Shown here: positions 19,256 through 28,170 of the stretch, one piece after another | Numbering within the stretch: position 1 is the first letter of the stretch | Layout of the letters: the number at the start of each line of letters is the position of its first letter | Source of the DNA: an uncultured Clostridia bacterium | GTDB lineage: Bacteria; Bacillota; Clostridia; Christensenellales; Borkfalkiaceae | DNA length: 64,000 nucleotides | Assembly (NCBI GenBank): GCA_947628505.1 | Contig: CANRAD010000004.1 | Coordinates: forward strand, 1 to 64,000 | Direction: 5' to 3' | Program-made: the position numbers and the translations under genes | Notes under the pieces: generated by a model | Database searches by the model: none | The model's input: only the letters and a program-made list of their open reading frames with translations | Told to the model about the DNA's origin: nothing

Positions 19256-20271
19256 TTGAGTTTAACTCCGCTGCCCTTTATCGTCTTACCTATGACTACG
19301 CAACTTTCTCCCGTGCTTTCGAGTTGCGCGCAAGCCGCGTCAACGTCTTTTTTCGCCACGCAGACTACCATTCCGATACCCATATTGAACGTGTTATAAG
19401 CCTGCTCCTTCGTAAGTTTGGCCTTTCTGACCATAATTTTGAATACGGGCGGAACTTCGTAAGAGCGCGTATCTATGCGGCATCCGACGCCTTCCGGGAA
19501 TATTCTGGGAATATTCTCTATAAAGCCGCCGCCGGTTATATGTGCGATGCCCTTGACTTTTACTTTTTCTATAAGCGCGAGAATACTATTTACGTATATT
19601 TTCGTGGGCGTGAGAAGAACGTCAATGGGCGCGGCGCCGAGCTCGGCGTCGAATTTTTTCAACGTTTCGATATCTTCGCCCCAAAGTTTTCTTACAAGCG
19701 AATAGCCGTTGGAATGTATTCCGCTCGACTTTATGCCTATGAGCACGTCTCCCGGTTTGATTTTGCTTCCGTTTATGATTTTTTTCTTCTCAACAACTCC
19801 TACGGCAAATCCGGCTATGTCGTAATCACCGCCGGGATAAAAACCCGGCATTTCCGCCGTTTCTCCGCCGATAAGCGCGGCGCCGGACTGTCTGCAACCT
19901 TCGGCAACCCCGGAAACAACCGTTGCGACTTTTTCGGGATTGAGATTGCCCGTCGCAAAATAGTCAAGGAAAAACAACGGTTTCGCGCCCTGACAAACGA
20001 TATCGTTCACGCACATTGCCACTGCGTCGATACCTATCGTATCGTGTTTATCCGAAATTATCGCATATTTGAGTTTTGTTCCCACTCCGTCGGTACCGGC
20101 GACGAGAACGGGTTCTTTCATACCTTTCGGCATACCGAAAAAACCGCCGAATGAGCCTATATCGCCGAGTACGCCTTCCGTATAAGTGGATTTCACATGC
20201 TCTCTCATGAGCCGAACCGCTTCATAGCCTCTTTCAACGTCAACGCCGCTGTCTTTATATGAAATAGCCAT
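19252..20271 (-). CDS. purM: Phosphoribosylformylglycinamidine cyclo-ligase (AIR synthetase)
   Basis: Step 5 of purine synthesis. AIRS motifs: SYKDSGVDVERGYEAV at the N terminus, VAGTDGVGTKLKYA, DAVAMCVNDIVCQGAKPLFF, ALIGGETAEMPGFY and HITGGGFIENIPR. The 339 residues match the family. It lies 23 nt after purF and overlaps purN by 4 nt. Confidence 0.98.
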   Translation of the reverse strand: MAISYKDSGVDVERGYEAVRLMREHVKSTYTEGVLGDIGSFGGFFGMPKGMKEPVLVAGTDGVGTKLKYAIISDKHDTIGIDAVAMCVNDIVCQGAKPLFFLDYFATGNLNPEKVATVVSGVAEGCRQSGAALIGGETAEMPGFYPGGDYDIAGFAVGVVEKKKIINGSKIKPGDVLIGIKSSGIHSNGYSLVRKLWGEDIETLKKFDAELGAAPIDVLLTPTKIYVNSILALIEKVKVKGIAHITGGGFIENIPRIFPEGVGCRIDTRSYEVPPVFKIMVRKAKLTKEQAYNTFNMGIGMVVCVAKKDVDAACAQLESTGESCVVIGKTIKGSGVKLK

Positions 20272-20294
20272 AATTTGACCTCCGTAAGATAATT

Positions 20295-21707
20295 TTATTC
20301 GAATTTAAGTTTATCGGTCTCATATTCTTCGAGCGGATAAGGATAATCGCCCGTGAAACAACCGAGGCAAAATCCCGTATGCGCGCCTTCGCAAGTTTTC
20401 AAAAGCTGTTCGACCGTGAGATAACGCACGCTGTCGGCGCCGAGACTTTCGCATATCTGCTCTTCGTTTTTATTGGCGCCTATGAGTTGCGAATAAGTTT
20501 GTATATCTATGCCGAGATGGCACGGATGCTTTATTATCGGCGAACAGATTCTGATATGCACTTCCACCGCGCCGGCGTCTCTTAGCATCTTGACTATTTT
20601 GCGCATAGTGGTGCCGCGGACTATGGAGTCGTCTATGATTATAACTCTCTTGCCGCGTATGTTGGCGCGGAGAGCGTTCATCTTTACATTCAGACTGTTT
20701 TCCCTCTGTCTTTGGTCCGGTTGGATAAACGTTCTGCCGACATACCTGTTTTTCGCGAGAGCCTCCACAAACGGAATGCCGCTTTCTTCCGCGTAACCGC
20801 GTGCGGCAACGTTTGCGGAATCCGGAACGCCCGAAACGAGATCGGCTTCGACGGGATAATTCCTGGCAAGGAGCTTCCCCGCTTCTTTTCTTGCCTCGTA
20901 TACGCTGTATCCGTCGAGGACAGAATCGTGTCTGGCAAAATACACATATTCGAAAATGCACATCTTGGCGGTATCGGGAACATCGTCCATAAACTGCGAA
21001 TCGATGCCTTTATCGTCTATTACAACTATTTCTCCGGGTTTTACGTCTCTGAGAAAGTTTGCGCCGACCGCGTCGAGCGCGCAAGTTTCGCTTGCGACGA
21101 TTACATCGCTGTCGGTAGTTCCCAAACAAAGCGGCCGAATACCGAAAGGATCGCGCACGGCGATAAGTTTATCGGTGGTCATAACGACGAGCGCATACGA
21201 ACCTTTCAGCTTTGCGCACGCCCGCTTTACGCCTTTAACTATGTCTCCGTCGGAAAGGCTGTTGATTAAAATAGCGATAACCTCGGAATCAATAGTAGTC
21301 TGAAATACCGCGTTTTCCGAAATCAACTCGTCGCGCAACTGTTTTGTGTTAATCAAGTTTCCGTTATGAGCCACGGCCATTTTGCCGCATTTTCCGGTGA
21401 ACACTACCGGTTGAGCGTTCAGAAGCTGACTCGCTCCCGTTGTTGAATAGCGCACATGGCCTATGGCCACATCTCCGTCCGGCAACTCGTCGAGCGCGCC
21501 GTGGCCGAATACGTCTGCCGCAAGCCCCATTCCTTTGAAATAGGTCATCTTGTCCGCAAACGCCACCGCTATGCCCGCGCTTTCCTGTCCGCGATGTTGC
21601 AGAGCGTACAGCCCATAGTACACCGTATGCGCAACGCTGCGGTTTTCCTGCGAATAAACGCCGAAGACGCCGCATTCCTCATGGATTTCGCACTGATTTT
21701 CATCCAT
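20295..21707 (-). CDS. purF: Amidophosphoribosyltransferase, catalytically complete
   Basis: The committed step of purine synthesis (PRPP + glutamine to phosphoribosylamine). The nucleophile is C12 in EECGVFGVY after an 11-residue propeptide, as in the B. subtilis type. The glutaminase has YALQHRGQESAGIAV and VAHNGNLINTKQLR. The PRPP loop is VIIIDDSIVRGTT. The candidate 4Fe-4S cysteines are conserved: MCIFEYVYFARHD, SPIIKHPCHLGID and GFCLGCFTGDYP. It follows a paralogue (21726-23147) that lacks the nucleophile. Confidence 0.97.
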   Translation of the reverse strand: MDENQCEIHEECGVFGVYSQENRSVAHTVYYGLYALQHRGQESAGIAVAFADKMTYFKGMGLAADVFGHGALDELPDGDVAIGHVRYSTTGASQLLNAQPVVFTGKCGKMAVAHNGNLINTKQLRDELISENAVFQTTIDSEVIAILINSLSDGDIVKGVKRACAKLKGSYALVVMTTDKLIAVRDPFGIRPLCLGTTDSDVIVASETCALDAVGANFLRDVKPGEIVVIDDKGIDSQFMDDVPDTAKMCIFEYVYFARHDSVLDGYSVYEARKEAGKLLARNYPVEADLVSGVPDSANVAARGYAEESGIPFVEALAKNRYVGRTFIQPDQRQRENSLNVKMNALRANIRGKRVIIIDDSIVRGTTMRKIVKMLRDAGAVEVHIRICSPIIKHPCHLGIDIQTYSQLIGANKNEEQICESLGADSVRYLTVEQLLKTCEGAHTGFCLGCFTGDYPYPLEEYETDKLKFE

Positions 21708-21725
21708 AATAGATACCTTTCAAAT

Positions 21726-23147
21726 TTACTCTTTTCCCGTCCAACAATAAGTGCAAAGTTTGCAAGGTTCGATTCCTATCGCCTCTATGAGCCCGTCGAT
21801 GGACTGAAATTCGAGCGATTCAAACTGAAATTTTTCGCAAATGGCTTTTCTCATTGCCTTGCCGCGCTCGGTGTTCGAATCGGAATATTCGTCCATGTGT
21901 TTTACGGCTTCTTCGCCTTCGAGCTCCATCATCGTGCGGCGGGTTATAAGGTCCATATCTCCCGACGAACGCGAAAAATTAAGGTATTTGCAGCCGTACA
22001 TTATAGGCGGACAAGCCGAACGCATATGAACGGCTTTCGCACCGTGCGAATATAGGAACTCAACTGTTTCTTTAAGCTGTGTGCCGCGCACTATCGAATC
22101 GTCCACAAGCAACAACCTTTTCCCTTCGATAAACTCGTGAACGGGAATTAGTTTCATCTTGGCGACTTTATTGCGCTCGGTCTGATTTACCGGCATGAAA
22201 CTGCGCGCCCATGTGGGCGTATATTTAATATAAGGGCGGGCAAAAGGAACTTTGCATGCGTTCGAATAGCCTATTGCATGGGGAGTTCCGGAATCGGGAA
22301 CTCCCCCGACATAGTCTATTTCGTGCACGTCGTGGGTTTTTGCGTCGTTCTTGGCAAAAATTTCGCCGTTCTTGCAACGCATGACTTCAACGTTCACGCC
22401 CTCGTAACTCGACGTCGGATATCCGTAGTAAGACCACAAAAAGGCGCATATGCGCATTTCTTTGCCGGGAGGCGAAAGTTGAGTTACTCCGTCCGCGGTG
22501 ATTTCGACGATTTCCGCCGGTCCGAGTTCGCGCATATCGGAGTATCCGAGTTTTCTGTATGCGAAGTTTTCAAACGAAACGCAATAACCTTCGTTGCTCT
22601 TGCCTATCTGTACGGGGAGCCGGCCCATCTTGTCGCGCGCGGCGATAAGCGTACCCCTGTCGGTCAACAGCAATATCGAAGCCGTACCTACTATTCTCTC
22701 CTGAGCATAGCGTATGCCTTCGACATAGTCATTTTTACTGTTTATGAGAGCCGCAACCATTTCGTTGGCGTTTACTTTGCTCCCCGTCATGGCGTCGAAA
22801 TATCCGCCGCGGCCGAGAATTTCTTTGAGAATTTCCTCGCTGTTATTGATAATGCCGATGGTGCATATCGCGTACGTTCCGACTTTTGAAACCATAATAA
22901 GCGGCTGAGGATCGGTATCGCTTATACAGCCTATGGCGGCGTTGCCTTTCATTTCCGAAACGACTTTTTCGAATTTCGTTCTGAAAGGCGCGTTCTCTAT
23001 ATTGTGTATTTCGCGCTGTAAGCCGATATCGGCATTATATGCCGCAATGCCGCCCCTCTTCGTGCCGAGGTGCGAATGATAATCGGTGCCTATGAATACG
23101 TCGAAAACTGCGTCTGTCTTTTTTACCGCGCCGAAAAATCCGCCCAT
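21726..23147 (-). CDS. PurF paralogue lacking the N-terminal catalytic cysteine
   Basis: A 473-residue amidophosphoribosyltransferase homologue. The phosphoribosyltransferase part is intact (LLLVDDSIVRGTQLKETVEF), and the Fe-S cysteine positions of the B. subtilis type are retained (RICAFLWSYY, IMYGCKYLN, LCTYCWTGKE). The glutaminase begins MGGFFGAV where an MCG or processed CG start is required, so the nucleophile is replaced by Gly and glutamine hydrolysis should be lost. It could be ammonia-dependent or a regulatory partner of the adjacent complete PurF. It lies 6 nt after purC and 18 nt before purF, so the two are co-expressed. Confidence 0.9.
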   Translation of the reverse strand: MGGFFGAVKKTDAVFDVFIGTDYHSHLGTKRGGIAAYNADIGLQREIHNIENAPFRTKFEKVVSEMKGNAAIGCISDTDPQPLIMVSKVGTYAICTIGIINNSEEILKEILGRGGYFDAMTGSKVNANEMVAALINSKNDYVEGIRYAQERIVGTASILLLTDRGTLIAARDKMGRLPVQIGKSNEGYCVSFENFAYRKLGYSDMRELGPAEIVEITADGVTQLSPPGKEMRICAFLWSYYGYPTSSYEGVNVEVMRCKNGEIFAKNDAKTHDVHEIDYVGGVPDSGTPHAIGYSNACKVPFARPYIKYTPTWARSFMPVNQTERNKVAKMKLIPVHEFIEGKRLLLVDDSIVRGTQLKETVEFLYSHGAKAVHMRSACPPIMYGCKYLNFSRSSGDMDLITRRTMMELEGEEAVKHMDEYSDSNTERGKAMRKAICEKFQFESLEFQSIDGLIEAIGIEPCKLCTYCWTGKE

Positions 23148-23153
23148 AAATCA

Positions 23154-23876
23154 TTATTCTCCCGTCAGACGTTTGAAAACTTCCTTGTAAGCGTCTTCAA
23201 CCCCGCCGAGATCTCTGCGGAATCTGTCTTTATCGAGGCTTACATGCTTTGTCGTATCCCACGTGCCCGATTCCCAGAAACGGCATGTGTCGGGAGAAAT
23301 CTCGTCGGCAAGAACTATTTGTCCTTTATATCTGCCGAATTCGAGTTTGAAATCTATAAGGTCTATATTGAGCTTCTTGAAAAACTCTTTCATTGCGTCG
23401 TTTACCGCAAACGCCATCTTCTTTATGGTATCGATCTCTTCCGCGGTGGCAAGGCCGAGCGCAAGCGCATGATAGTCGTTTATAAGCGGATCGCCGAGGT
23501 CGTCGTTCTTATATGAAAATTCAATCGTGGGAGAAGCAAAAGGCGTACCTTCGGGCACACCGTAGCGTTTGGAGAAACTTCCCGCCGCGACGTTTCTTAT
23601 TATTACTTCAAGCGGAACTATCTGCACTTTTCTGACTATCGTGTTTCTGTCGTCGATTTGCTCTACAAAGTGCGTGGGGATGCCCTTCTTTTCAAGCATC
23701 GACATCATCATATTGCTCATCTTGTTGTTGATTACGCCTTTGCCGGCTATCGTGCCCTTTTTGAGCCCGTTAAACGCGGTTGCGTCGTCTTTATACGACA
23801 CGATTACGTAATCGGGATCTCCGGTAGCATAAACCTTTTTCGCTTTGCCTTCGTAAAGCTGTTCCTTTTTCTCCAT
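23154..23876 (-). CDS. purC: SAICAR synthetase
   Basis: Step 7 of purine synthesis, adding aspartate to CAIR. Motifs: [15 protein letters not shown] at the N terminus, [39 protein letters not shown] and [14 protein letters not shown] choose the ATG at 23876 because GGAG lies six bases before it; an in-frame start at 23891 would add five residues without a ribosome site. About 240 residues, the normal size. Confidence 0.97.
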   Translation of the reverse strand: MEKKEQLYEGKAKKVYATGDPDYVIVSYKDDATAFNGLKKGTIAGKGVINNKMSNMMMSMLEKKGIPTHFVEQIDDRNTIVRKVQIVPLEVIIRNVAAGSFSKRYGVPEGTPFASPTIEFSYKNDDLGDPLINDYHALALGLATAEEIDTIKKMAFAVNDAMKEFFKKLNIDLIDFKLEFGRYKGQIVLADEISPDTCRFWESGTWDTTKHVSLDKDRFRRDLGGVEDAYKEVFKRLTGE

Positions 23877-23932
23877 AAAATTCTCCTTCAAAAATTTTTA
23901 TCTTGCCGTATAAACGGTTTTATTTAACGTAA

Positions 23933-23958
23933 ATACCCGCAGAACATACTGCGGGTAT
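23933..23958 (-). promoter_or_regulatory. Perfect hairpin between purE and purC
   Basis: A 10-bp perfect stem (23933-23942 / 23949-23958) with a six-base loop, in the 86-nt purE-purC gap, immediately after the purE stop. On the minus strand only TTTACG follows, so termination would be weak. It may be a partial terminator or an mRNA-processing structure that separates purE from the rest of the operon. Confidence 0.5.
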
Positions 23959-23962
23959 AATT

Positions 23963-24460
23963 TTAAAGCTGCTCGACCTCACTTTGAAGAGCAACGTCGT
24001 CGGCGTTGATTTTTTCTTTCATCTTTAACTTGTAGTCTTTCAGTTTTTCGGCGATTTCCGGATATTTTATCCCGAGAATCTGCAAAGCGAGCAAGCCTGC
24101 GTTCTCGCCGCCGTTTACGCCCACGGTGGCAACGGGGATTCCCGAAGGCATTTGGACTATCGAAAGCAAACTGTCGAGCCCGCCCATCATATCGGTCTTT
24201 ACGGGTAAACCTATAACGGGCAACGTCGTATAAGCCGCAATAACCCCGCCGAGATGCGCCGCCTTGCCGGCCGCGCAAATTATAACTTCCGTTCCGCGCT
24301 TTGCGGCTTCAGCCGCAAAGGCGTGCGCCTCATCCGGTGTGCGGTGCGCCGATATCACGCGGACTTCGACTTCAACGCCGAAGCTCTTTATCACGGCAAC
24401 GGCGGGTTTAACCACGCCGAAATCCGATTTGCTCCCCATAACAATAGCTATTCTGGACAT
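23963..24460 (-). CDS. purE: N5-carboxyaminoimidazole ribonucleotide mutase (class I PurE)
   Basis: Moves the carboxyl group from N5-CAIR to CAIR. Typical PurE elements: IAIVMGSKSDFGVVKPA, VRVISAHRTPDEAHAFA, CAAGKAAHLGGVIAAYT, GLPVKTDMMGGLDSLLSIVQ and PSGIPVATVGVNGGENAG. The 165 residues are normal. No purK is in the window. It is the first gene of the nine-gene purine operon; GGAG stands before the ATG. No purine riboswitch or obvious PurR box is visible upstream, where a divergent gene begins 45 nt away. Confidence 0.96.
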   Translation of the reverse strand: MSRIAIVMGSKSDFGVVKPAVAVIKSFGVEVEVRVISAHRTPDEAHAFAAEAAKRGTEVIICAAGKAAHLGGVIAAYTTLPVIGLPVKTDMMGGLDSLLSIVQMPSGIPVATVGVNGGENAGLLALQILGIKYPEIAEKLKDYKLKMKEKINADDVALQSEVEQL

Positions 24461-24505
24461 ACCCGTTCTCCGTATTTTTAGCGCTTTTTACGCCATACTT
24501 TTTAT

Positions 24506-24805
24506 ATGATATTGATTTACGTACTCTTCGGCGTTTACATTCTTGCAATAAACTTTTACGCCGTTATGTTGCTTAAAACCCAACGCGACGAGTACGGCGA
24601 CGGCGATTCGCCCAAATCGGGCGACGGAAAACTCATTCTCGCCGCAATCCTCGGCGGCGCCATCTCGATCTACGTGAGTATGTTTATCATGCGTTACAGA
24701 CTGAAAAACATGTTGCTCATGATAATAATGCCCGTAATCGCCGTTCTAAACGTCTATTTTTTTATAGCCGCGTTCAGATCGGGATTCACGCTTCTTGTTA
24801 TGTAA
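24506..24805 (+). CDS. DUF1294-like small membrane protein
   Basis: 99 residues with three predicted membrane segments (about 1-24, 43-62 and 70-97). The central ILGGAISIYVSMFIMRYRLKN resembles the LGG...M...RHK core of DUF1294 proteins, whose function is unknown. It is the only plus-strand gene among the purine and mscL genes and is divergent from purE. No Shine-Dalgarno precedes ATG, and a CATACT -10-like box ends six bases before it (24494-24499), so a leaderless transcript is possible. The -35 region is weak. Confidence 0.65.
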   Translation: MILIYVLFGVYILAINFYAVMLLKTQRDEYGDGDSPKSGDGKLILAAILGGAISIYVSMFIMRYRLKNMLLMIIMPVIAVLNVYFFIAAFRSGFTLLVM

Positions 24806-24952
24806 CACAATATTTTCAAAGCACGTTAAGATTATAACACAATATGTTGTGAAAGAAAAATGTTTAAACGCTTAATTTTCAAAATTTAGTTGACAAAATT
24901 TTACTCTTTTCACGCTCAAACAGTTGACAAACGCGAAAAAACATTCATAAAA

Positions 24953-24994
24953 CATAAAAAAGCTAAGCCGCCCGCATTTTCTGCGGACGGCTTT
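24953..24994 (-). terminator. Rho-independent terminator after mscL
   Basis: A 12-bp GC-rich stem with one mismatch (24965-24976 / 24982-24993). On the minus strand it is followed by AGC and a run of six Ts. It lies 12 nt beyond the mscL stop. Confidence 0.85.
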
Positions 24995-25005
24995 ACCGTT
25001 TTTAT

Positions 25006-25626
25006 TTATGCTTTTTTGTCTGTATTCTGAGCTTTCAGAAGATCCCTGATTTCCGCAAGGAGCTGTTGTTCGCTTTCCGGAGCGTTTGCCGCAGCTTCTT
25101 CGGCCGCTTTCTTCTCCGCCGCTTCCGCCTCCGCTTTCTTCTCCGCAGCTACCGCAAGAATTTCTTCACGGGACTTGCCTTCGGCTTTGAGAGCTTTTAC
25201 TTCATCTTTCGTCAAAGGCGCATACTTGCCCTTTTGTTTTTCCGCGCCCTGATGCAAAGTGTTTATGACTTTTATGATAAGGAAGAGCACAAGCGCAATC
25301 AAAAGGAAGTTGATTATCGCCGTAATGAACGCGCCCCAATCTATGTAGATGGAGTTTGCCATATCGATTACTTTTTTACCCGATTCGCTGACGAGGACTG
25401 AACCGTCGTCTGCAAGCTGATAAGCGGGTCTGAGCATGGTAACCGCGCCCTGCATGCCCTCGCCGTTTGTAACAACGGCCAGGAACCAATTAATCAACGG
25501 CATCAGTATCTGGTTCGTCAGAGCGGTAACTATCGCGCTGAACGCGCCGCCGATTATAACGCCTACGGCCATATCAACCACGTTGCCGCGCGTTATAAAC
25601 GTTTTGAATTCTTTGAAAAACTTCAT
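25006..25626 (-). CDS. mscL: Large-conductance mechanosensitive channel MscL
   Basis: A membrane-tension-gated emergency release channel. The N-terminal amphipathic helix and TM1 (FKTFITRGNVVDMAVGVIIG, then GAFSAIVTALTNQILMPLI) and TM2 (about residues 95-117) are canonical. The C-terminal tail is unusually long (to 206 residues against about 130-150) and consists of an Ala/Glu/Lys-rich helix (about 140-190) before the LLAEIRDLL bundle motif. I use the ATG at 25626, with GGAG eight bases upstream. An open frame from 25656 adds ten residues without support. Confidence 0.95.
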   Translation of the reverse strand: MKFFKEFKTFITRGNVVDMAVGVIIGGAFSAIVTALTNQILMPLINWFLAVVTNGEGMQGAVTMLRPAYQLADDGSVLVSESGKKVIDMANSIYIDWGAFITAIINFLLIALVLFLIIKVINTLHQGAEKQKGKYAPLTKDEVKALKAEGKSREEILAVAAEKKAEAEAAEKKAAEEAAANAPESEQQLLAEIRDLLKAQNTDKKA

Positions 25627-25658
25627 TGACTTTTCTCCTTGATTTCTTTTTGACAAAT

Positions 25659-25687
25659 ATTATAAAATTACGTTATTTCAAAGTCAA
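25659..25687 (-). promoter_or_regulatory. Promoter of mscL
   Basis: Minus strand -35 TTGACT (25687-25682), a 17-nt spacer and -10 TATAAT (25664-25659), about 33 nt before the mscL ATG. Confidence 0.75.
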
Positions 25688-25703
25688 GCAAAATTGCTAT
25701 ATT

Positions 25704-26363
25704 TTATTTCAAAAGCGCGTCTATCAACTCCGAGCGAAGTTTTTCTTCCGAACCTATATCTCTCGGAACGGGGCTCGAAGGCGTTTCGTCATATACGATT
25801 TTCCCCTCAGACAGAACGACTATTCTATGCGCGAGGCCGATGGCTTCGTCGGTGTCGTGCGTTACAAAAAATACCGTTCTGCCGTCTTCTCTCCATATTT
25901 CCATGAAGAGTTTCATTATTATGTCTTTTATCTTTATGTCGAGCGAGACAAAGGGCTCGTCCATAAGAAGCGCTTCGCTCTCCGCGAGAAAAGCGCGGGC
26001 TATGGAAACCCGTTGCGCTTCTCCTCCGGAAAGATTGACGGGATAACTCTTTTCCTTTCCTTTAAGGCCGATGCGGTTTATCATTTCGCCTATCCTATCC
26101 GCATCTTTGCATACAAGCGCAAGATTTCCTTTCACAGTGAGCGAAGGCACAAGCGTGGGCGATTGAAAAATGTACGAGCATTTCAATTCGGGAACCTGCC
26201 CCTCGCAATCCGTAAGTCCGGCCAAAATGTTCATAAGCGTGGTTTTGCCGCATCCGCTTCTCCCGAGCAGACACGTAATCTTGCCCTCTTCGAGCGAAAA
26301 GTCGAAATTCTCGTATACGATTAAATCTTTATACCTTTTTGTCAAATTGCGGATTTCTATCAT
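25704..26363 (-). CDS. NitT/TauT-type ABC transporter ATPase
   Basis: ATPase of a nitrate/sulfonate/thiamine-precursor-type importer. Walker A LLGRSGCGKTTLMN, Q-loop SYIFQSPTLVPSLTV, signature NLSGGEAQRVSIARAFL, Walker B ALLMDEPF and switch His in FFVTHDTDEAIGL are intact. The start is taken at the ATG (26363) that overlaps the permease stop as TAATG; an ATG 18 nt upstream lacks a ribosome site. Last gene of the TM1266-SBP-permease-ATPase operon. Substrate unknown. Confidence 0.92.
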   Translation of the reverse strand: MIEIRNLTKRYKDLIVYENFDFSLEEGKITCLLGRSGCGKTTLMNILAGLTDCEGQVPELKCSYIFQSPTLVPSLTVKGNLALVCKDADRIGEMINRIGLKGKEKSYPVNLSGGEAQRVSIARAFLAESEALLMDEPFVSLDIKIKDIIMKLFMEIWREDGRTVFFVTHDTDEAIGLAHRIVVLSEGKIVYDETPSSPVPRDIGSEEKLRSELIDALLK

Positions 26364-27139
26364 TATTTGTTTCCGCTCCATTTTTTTGTTATTCGGGACA
26401 ATTGTGAGAAAAGCACATCCAAAATAAGGCCGACCGCAACGACGGCTATCGTAAGCGCGGCGAGATTTGCAACCTTATACGAGAGATATACGTCCTCCAT
26501 AAGTCCGCCCACGCCTTTCAACGTAAACGCAAGCACCTCGCCCGAAACCATTATTTTCAGTCCGAGAGAAATATTTGCGCCCGTCTGCGATATAACGCTC
26601 GGCGCAACGCACGGCAAATATATTCTGAAAAGCGCGATAGGCTTTGATATTTTGTAAACTTTCACGAGATTTTTAAGGCCGACGTCTATACCGTCCACCG
26701 CCGCCATAATCTGAGCGTAAATTATGGGGAAAAGAACAAGAACCGTAACTATTACGGGGGCGATATTTTTATTTGCCTCCGTTCCTCTCATGATTATAAG
26801 GATTACCGCAAATGTGGGAATTATCCTGATAAACGCTATTATCGGCCTCAACGCGGCGCGCAATGCGTTCGTCAAGGCAGCAAGAGCCGCGCATATCCCG
26901 GCAAGCGCAAGCGAAATGAGAAACGCTATAAGCGTTCTCAATACGGTATTGCCGAGCGCAGTCCAGAATACGCGGCTTTTCAAGTACTCCCATAATTCCG
27001 AAAACGTCTGCTCATACGACGGCACGATGAGTTTATTACCAACCGCACGGTAGGCAATCGCCCAAACAGCCCACATAAAAGCTATCGCAATAACGGAATA
27101 GACAATATTCAGTTTTCTGCTTGAAAAAAATTTTTTCAT
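26363..27139 (-). CDS. NitT/TauT-type ABC transporter permease
   Basis: A 258-residue inner-membrane subunit with about six membrane helices, the first at residues 10-30. The BPD_transp_1 EAA-type loop is represented by VDGIDVGLKNLVKVYKISKP and the following proline-rich LYLPCVAPSVIS-like segment. It is most like SsuC/TauC/ThiX permeases. It lies 7 nt after the binding protein and overlaps the ATPase gene by one base. Confidence 0.9.
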   Translation of the reverse strand: MKKFFSSRKLNIVYSVIAIAFMWAVWAIAYRAVGNKLIVPSYEQTFSELWEYLKSRVFWTALGNTVLRTLIAFLISLALAGICAALAALTNALRAALRPIIAFIRIIPTFAVILIIMRGTEANKNIAPVIVTVLVLFPIIYAQIMAAVDGIDVGLKNLVKVYKISKPIALFRIYLPCVAPSVISQTGANISLGLKIMVSGEVLAFTLKGVGGLMEDVYLSYKVANLAALTIAVVAVGLILDVLFSQLSRITKKWSGNK

Positions 27140-27146
27140 AAATATT

Positions 27147-28142
27147 TCAAATCTGCGCGGAATAGAAGAACTCGTCGCCTACTTCCTGCGCAAACTGAGG
27201 ATTTACGTTTTTAAATTCCGTCAACAATTTTTTGACGACAGAGGCGCACGCAGAGGAATATCTGAAATCGACCGCGCAACGGGAAATTGTTTCCTTCGTA
27301 AGATTGTCGAAAGACGGCTTTGTGTTTTCCGGATCCGGATAGTGCCTTTTAATCGCATTCAGAATCATATCGGAAGTCGTGTCGCCGGACATAAGCCAAC
27401 TATTTGCCGAAGTGAGCTTATCCATAAATTTTGCCACAAATTCGCCTTTTCCCTCTATTAGAGAAGTCTTTGCCATGACTACCGCCTGAGGATAACCGCC
27501 CTCGCCGTAAAATTCCTGAATATCCCCGACGATTTTGATTTCATTTTCGGGCGTGCCCACTATTTTACTTACGCTGGGTTCCGCGGCGACAAAATAATCG
27601 TAAGTCGTATCCGTTCCGACAATCTGGGGAACGTTCACCTGCATTACCTGCGCGTTCTGCACCGTGTATTCGGATAAGAGCGTTTTAAACATAACTCCCG
27701 GAAATTCATTCGCATTTACGACGCCTATGGTTTTGCCTTCGATATTCTGCGCAAAATTCCCGGAAGTAAGCTCCGGAGTGTTTTTATTTGCAAGAATATA
27801 GAGGTTTCCGTGCGTTACGGAACCGAGCATTTTATATCGCGAGCCGTCGTTTAAAAGTTTGCTCGCCATATTTATCGGCATAATAATAATATCCGCGTTC
27901 TTGCTTTCGTCTTCCGCAGTAACTCTGCTCGAAAGCGTGGTGTTCGCAACGATATGATAGCTCACGCCCTCGTCGAAATCCTCGTTTTTATACATGAGCT
28001 CGGCAAGAGCAAGCGCCGGCGCGCCGTCAGGCGCATACACGTTTATTGCTGTGCTGTTTTCGTCGGCGGCGCAAGCGGGCAAGCCGACGAACGCTATCGC
28101 CGCCGACAGAACGGCGACAAGCGAAAGTAAAATCTTTTTCAT
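27147..28142 (-). CDS. ABC transporter substrate-binding lipoprotein, NMT1/SsuA-like
   Basis: 331 residues. A signal peptide ends in the lipobox VGLPAC (Cys24), so the protein should be anchored outside the membrane. The mature part has the PBP2 organisation of NMT1/THI5 and SsuA proteins (INVYAPDGAPALALAELMY at the first strand, EGKTIGVVNANEFPGVMFK mid-protein, DYFVAAEPSVSKI at the hinge). Candidate ligands are thiamine pyrimidine precursors, sulfonates or similar small molecules; the sequence alone does not decide. It lies 28 nt after the TM1266-family gene. Confidence 0.85.
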   Translation of the reverse strand: MKKILLSLVAVLSAAIAFVGLPACAADENSTAINVYAPDGAPALALAELMYKNEDFDEGVSYHIVANTTLSSRVTAEDESKNADIIIMPINMASKLLNDGSRYKMLGSVTHGNLYILANKNTPELTSGNFAQNIEGKTIGVVNANEFPGVMFKTLLSEYTVQNAQVMQVNVPQIVGTDTTYDYFVAAEPSVSKIVGTPENEIKIVGDIQEFYGEGGYPQAVVMAKTSLIEGKGEFVAKFMDKLTSANSWLMSGDTTSDMILNAIKRHYPDPENTKPSFDNLTKETISRCAVDFRYSSACASVVKKLLTEFKNVNPQFAQEVGDEFFYSAQI

Positions 28143-28170
28143 ATGTTCTCCTTGAACTTTTATTTTATTT

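Noticed and set aside
24461..24560. Purine riboswitch or PurR box before purE
   Set aside because: No purine-aptamer loops and no CGAA-type palindrome could be seen, and a divergent gene starts only 45 nt away.
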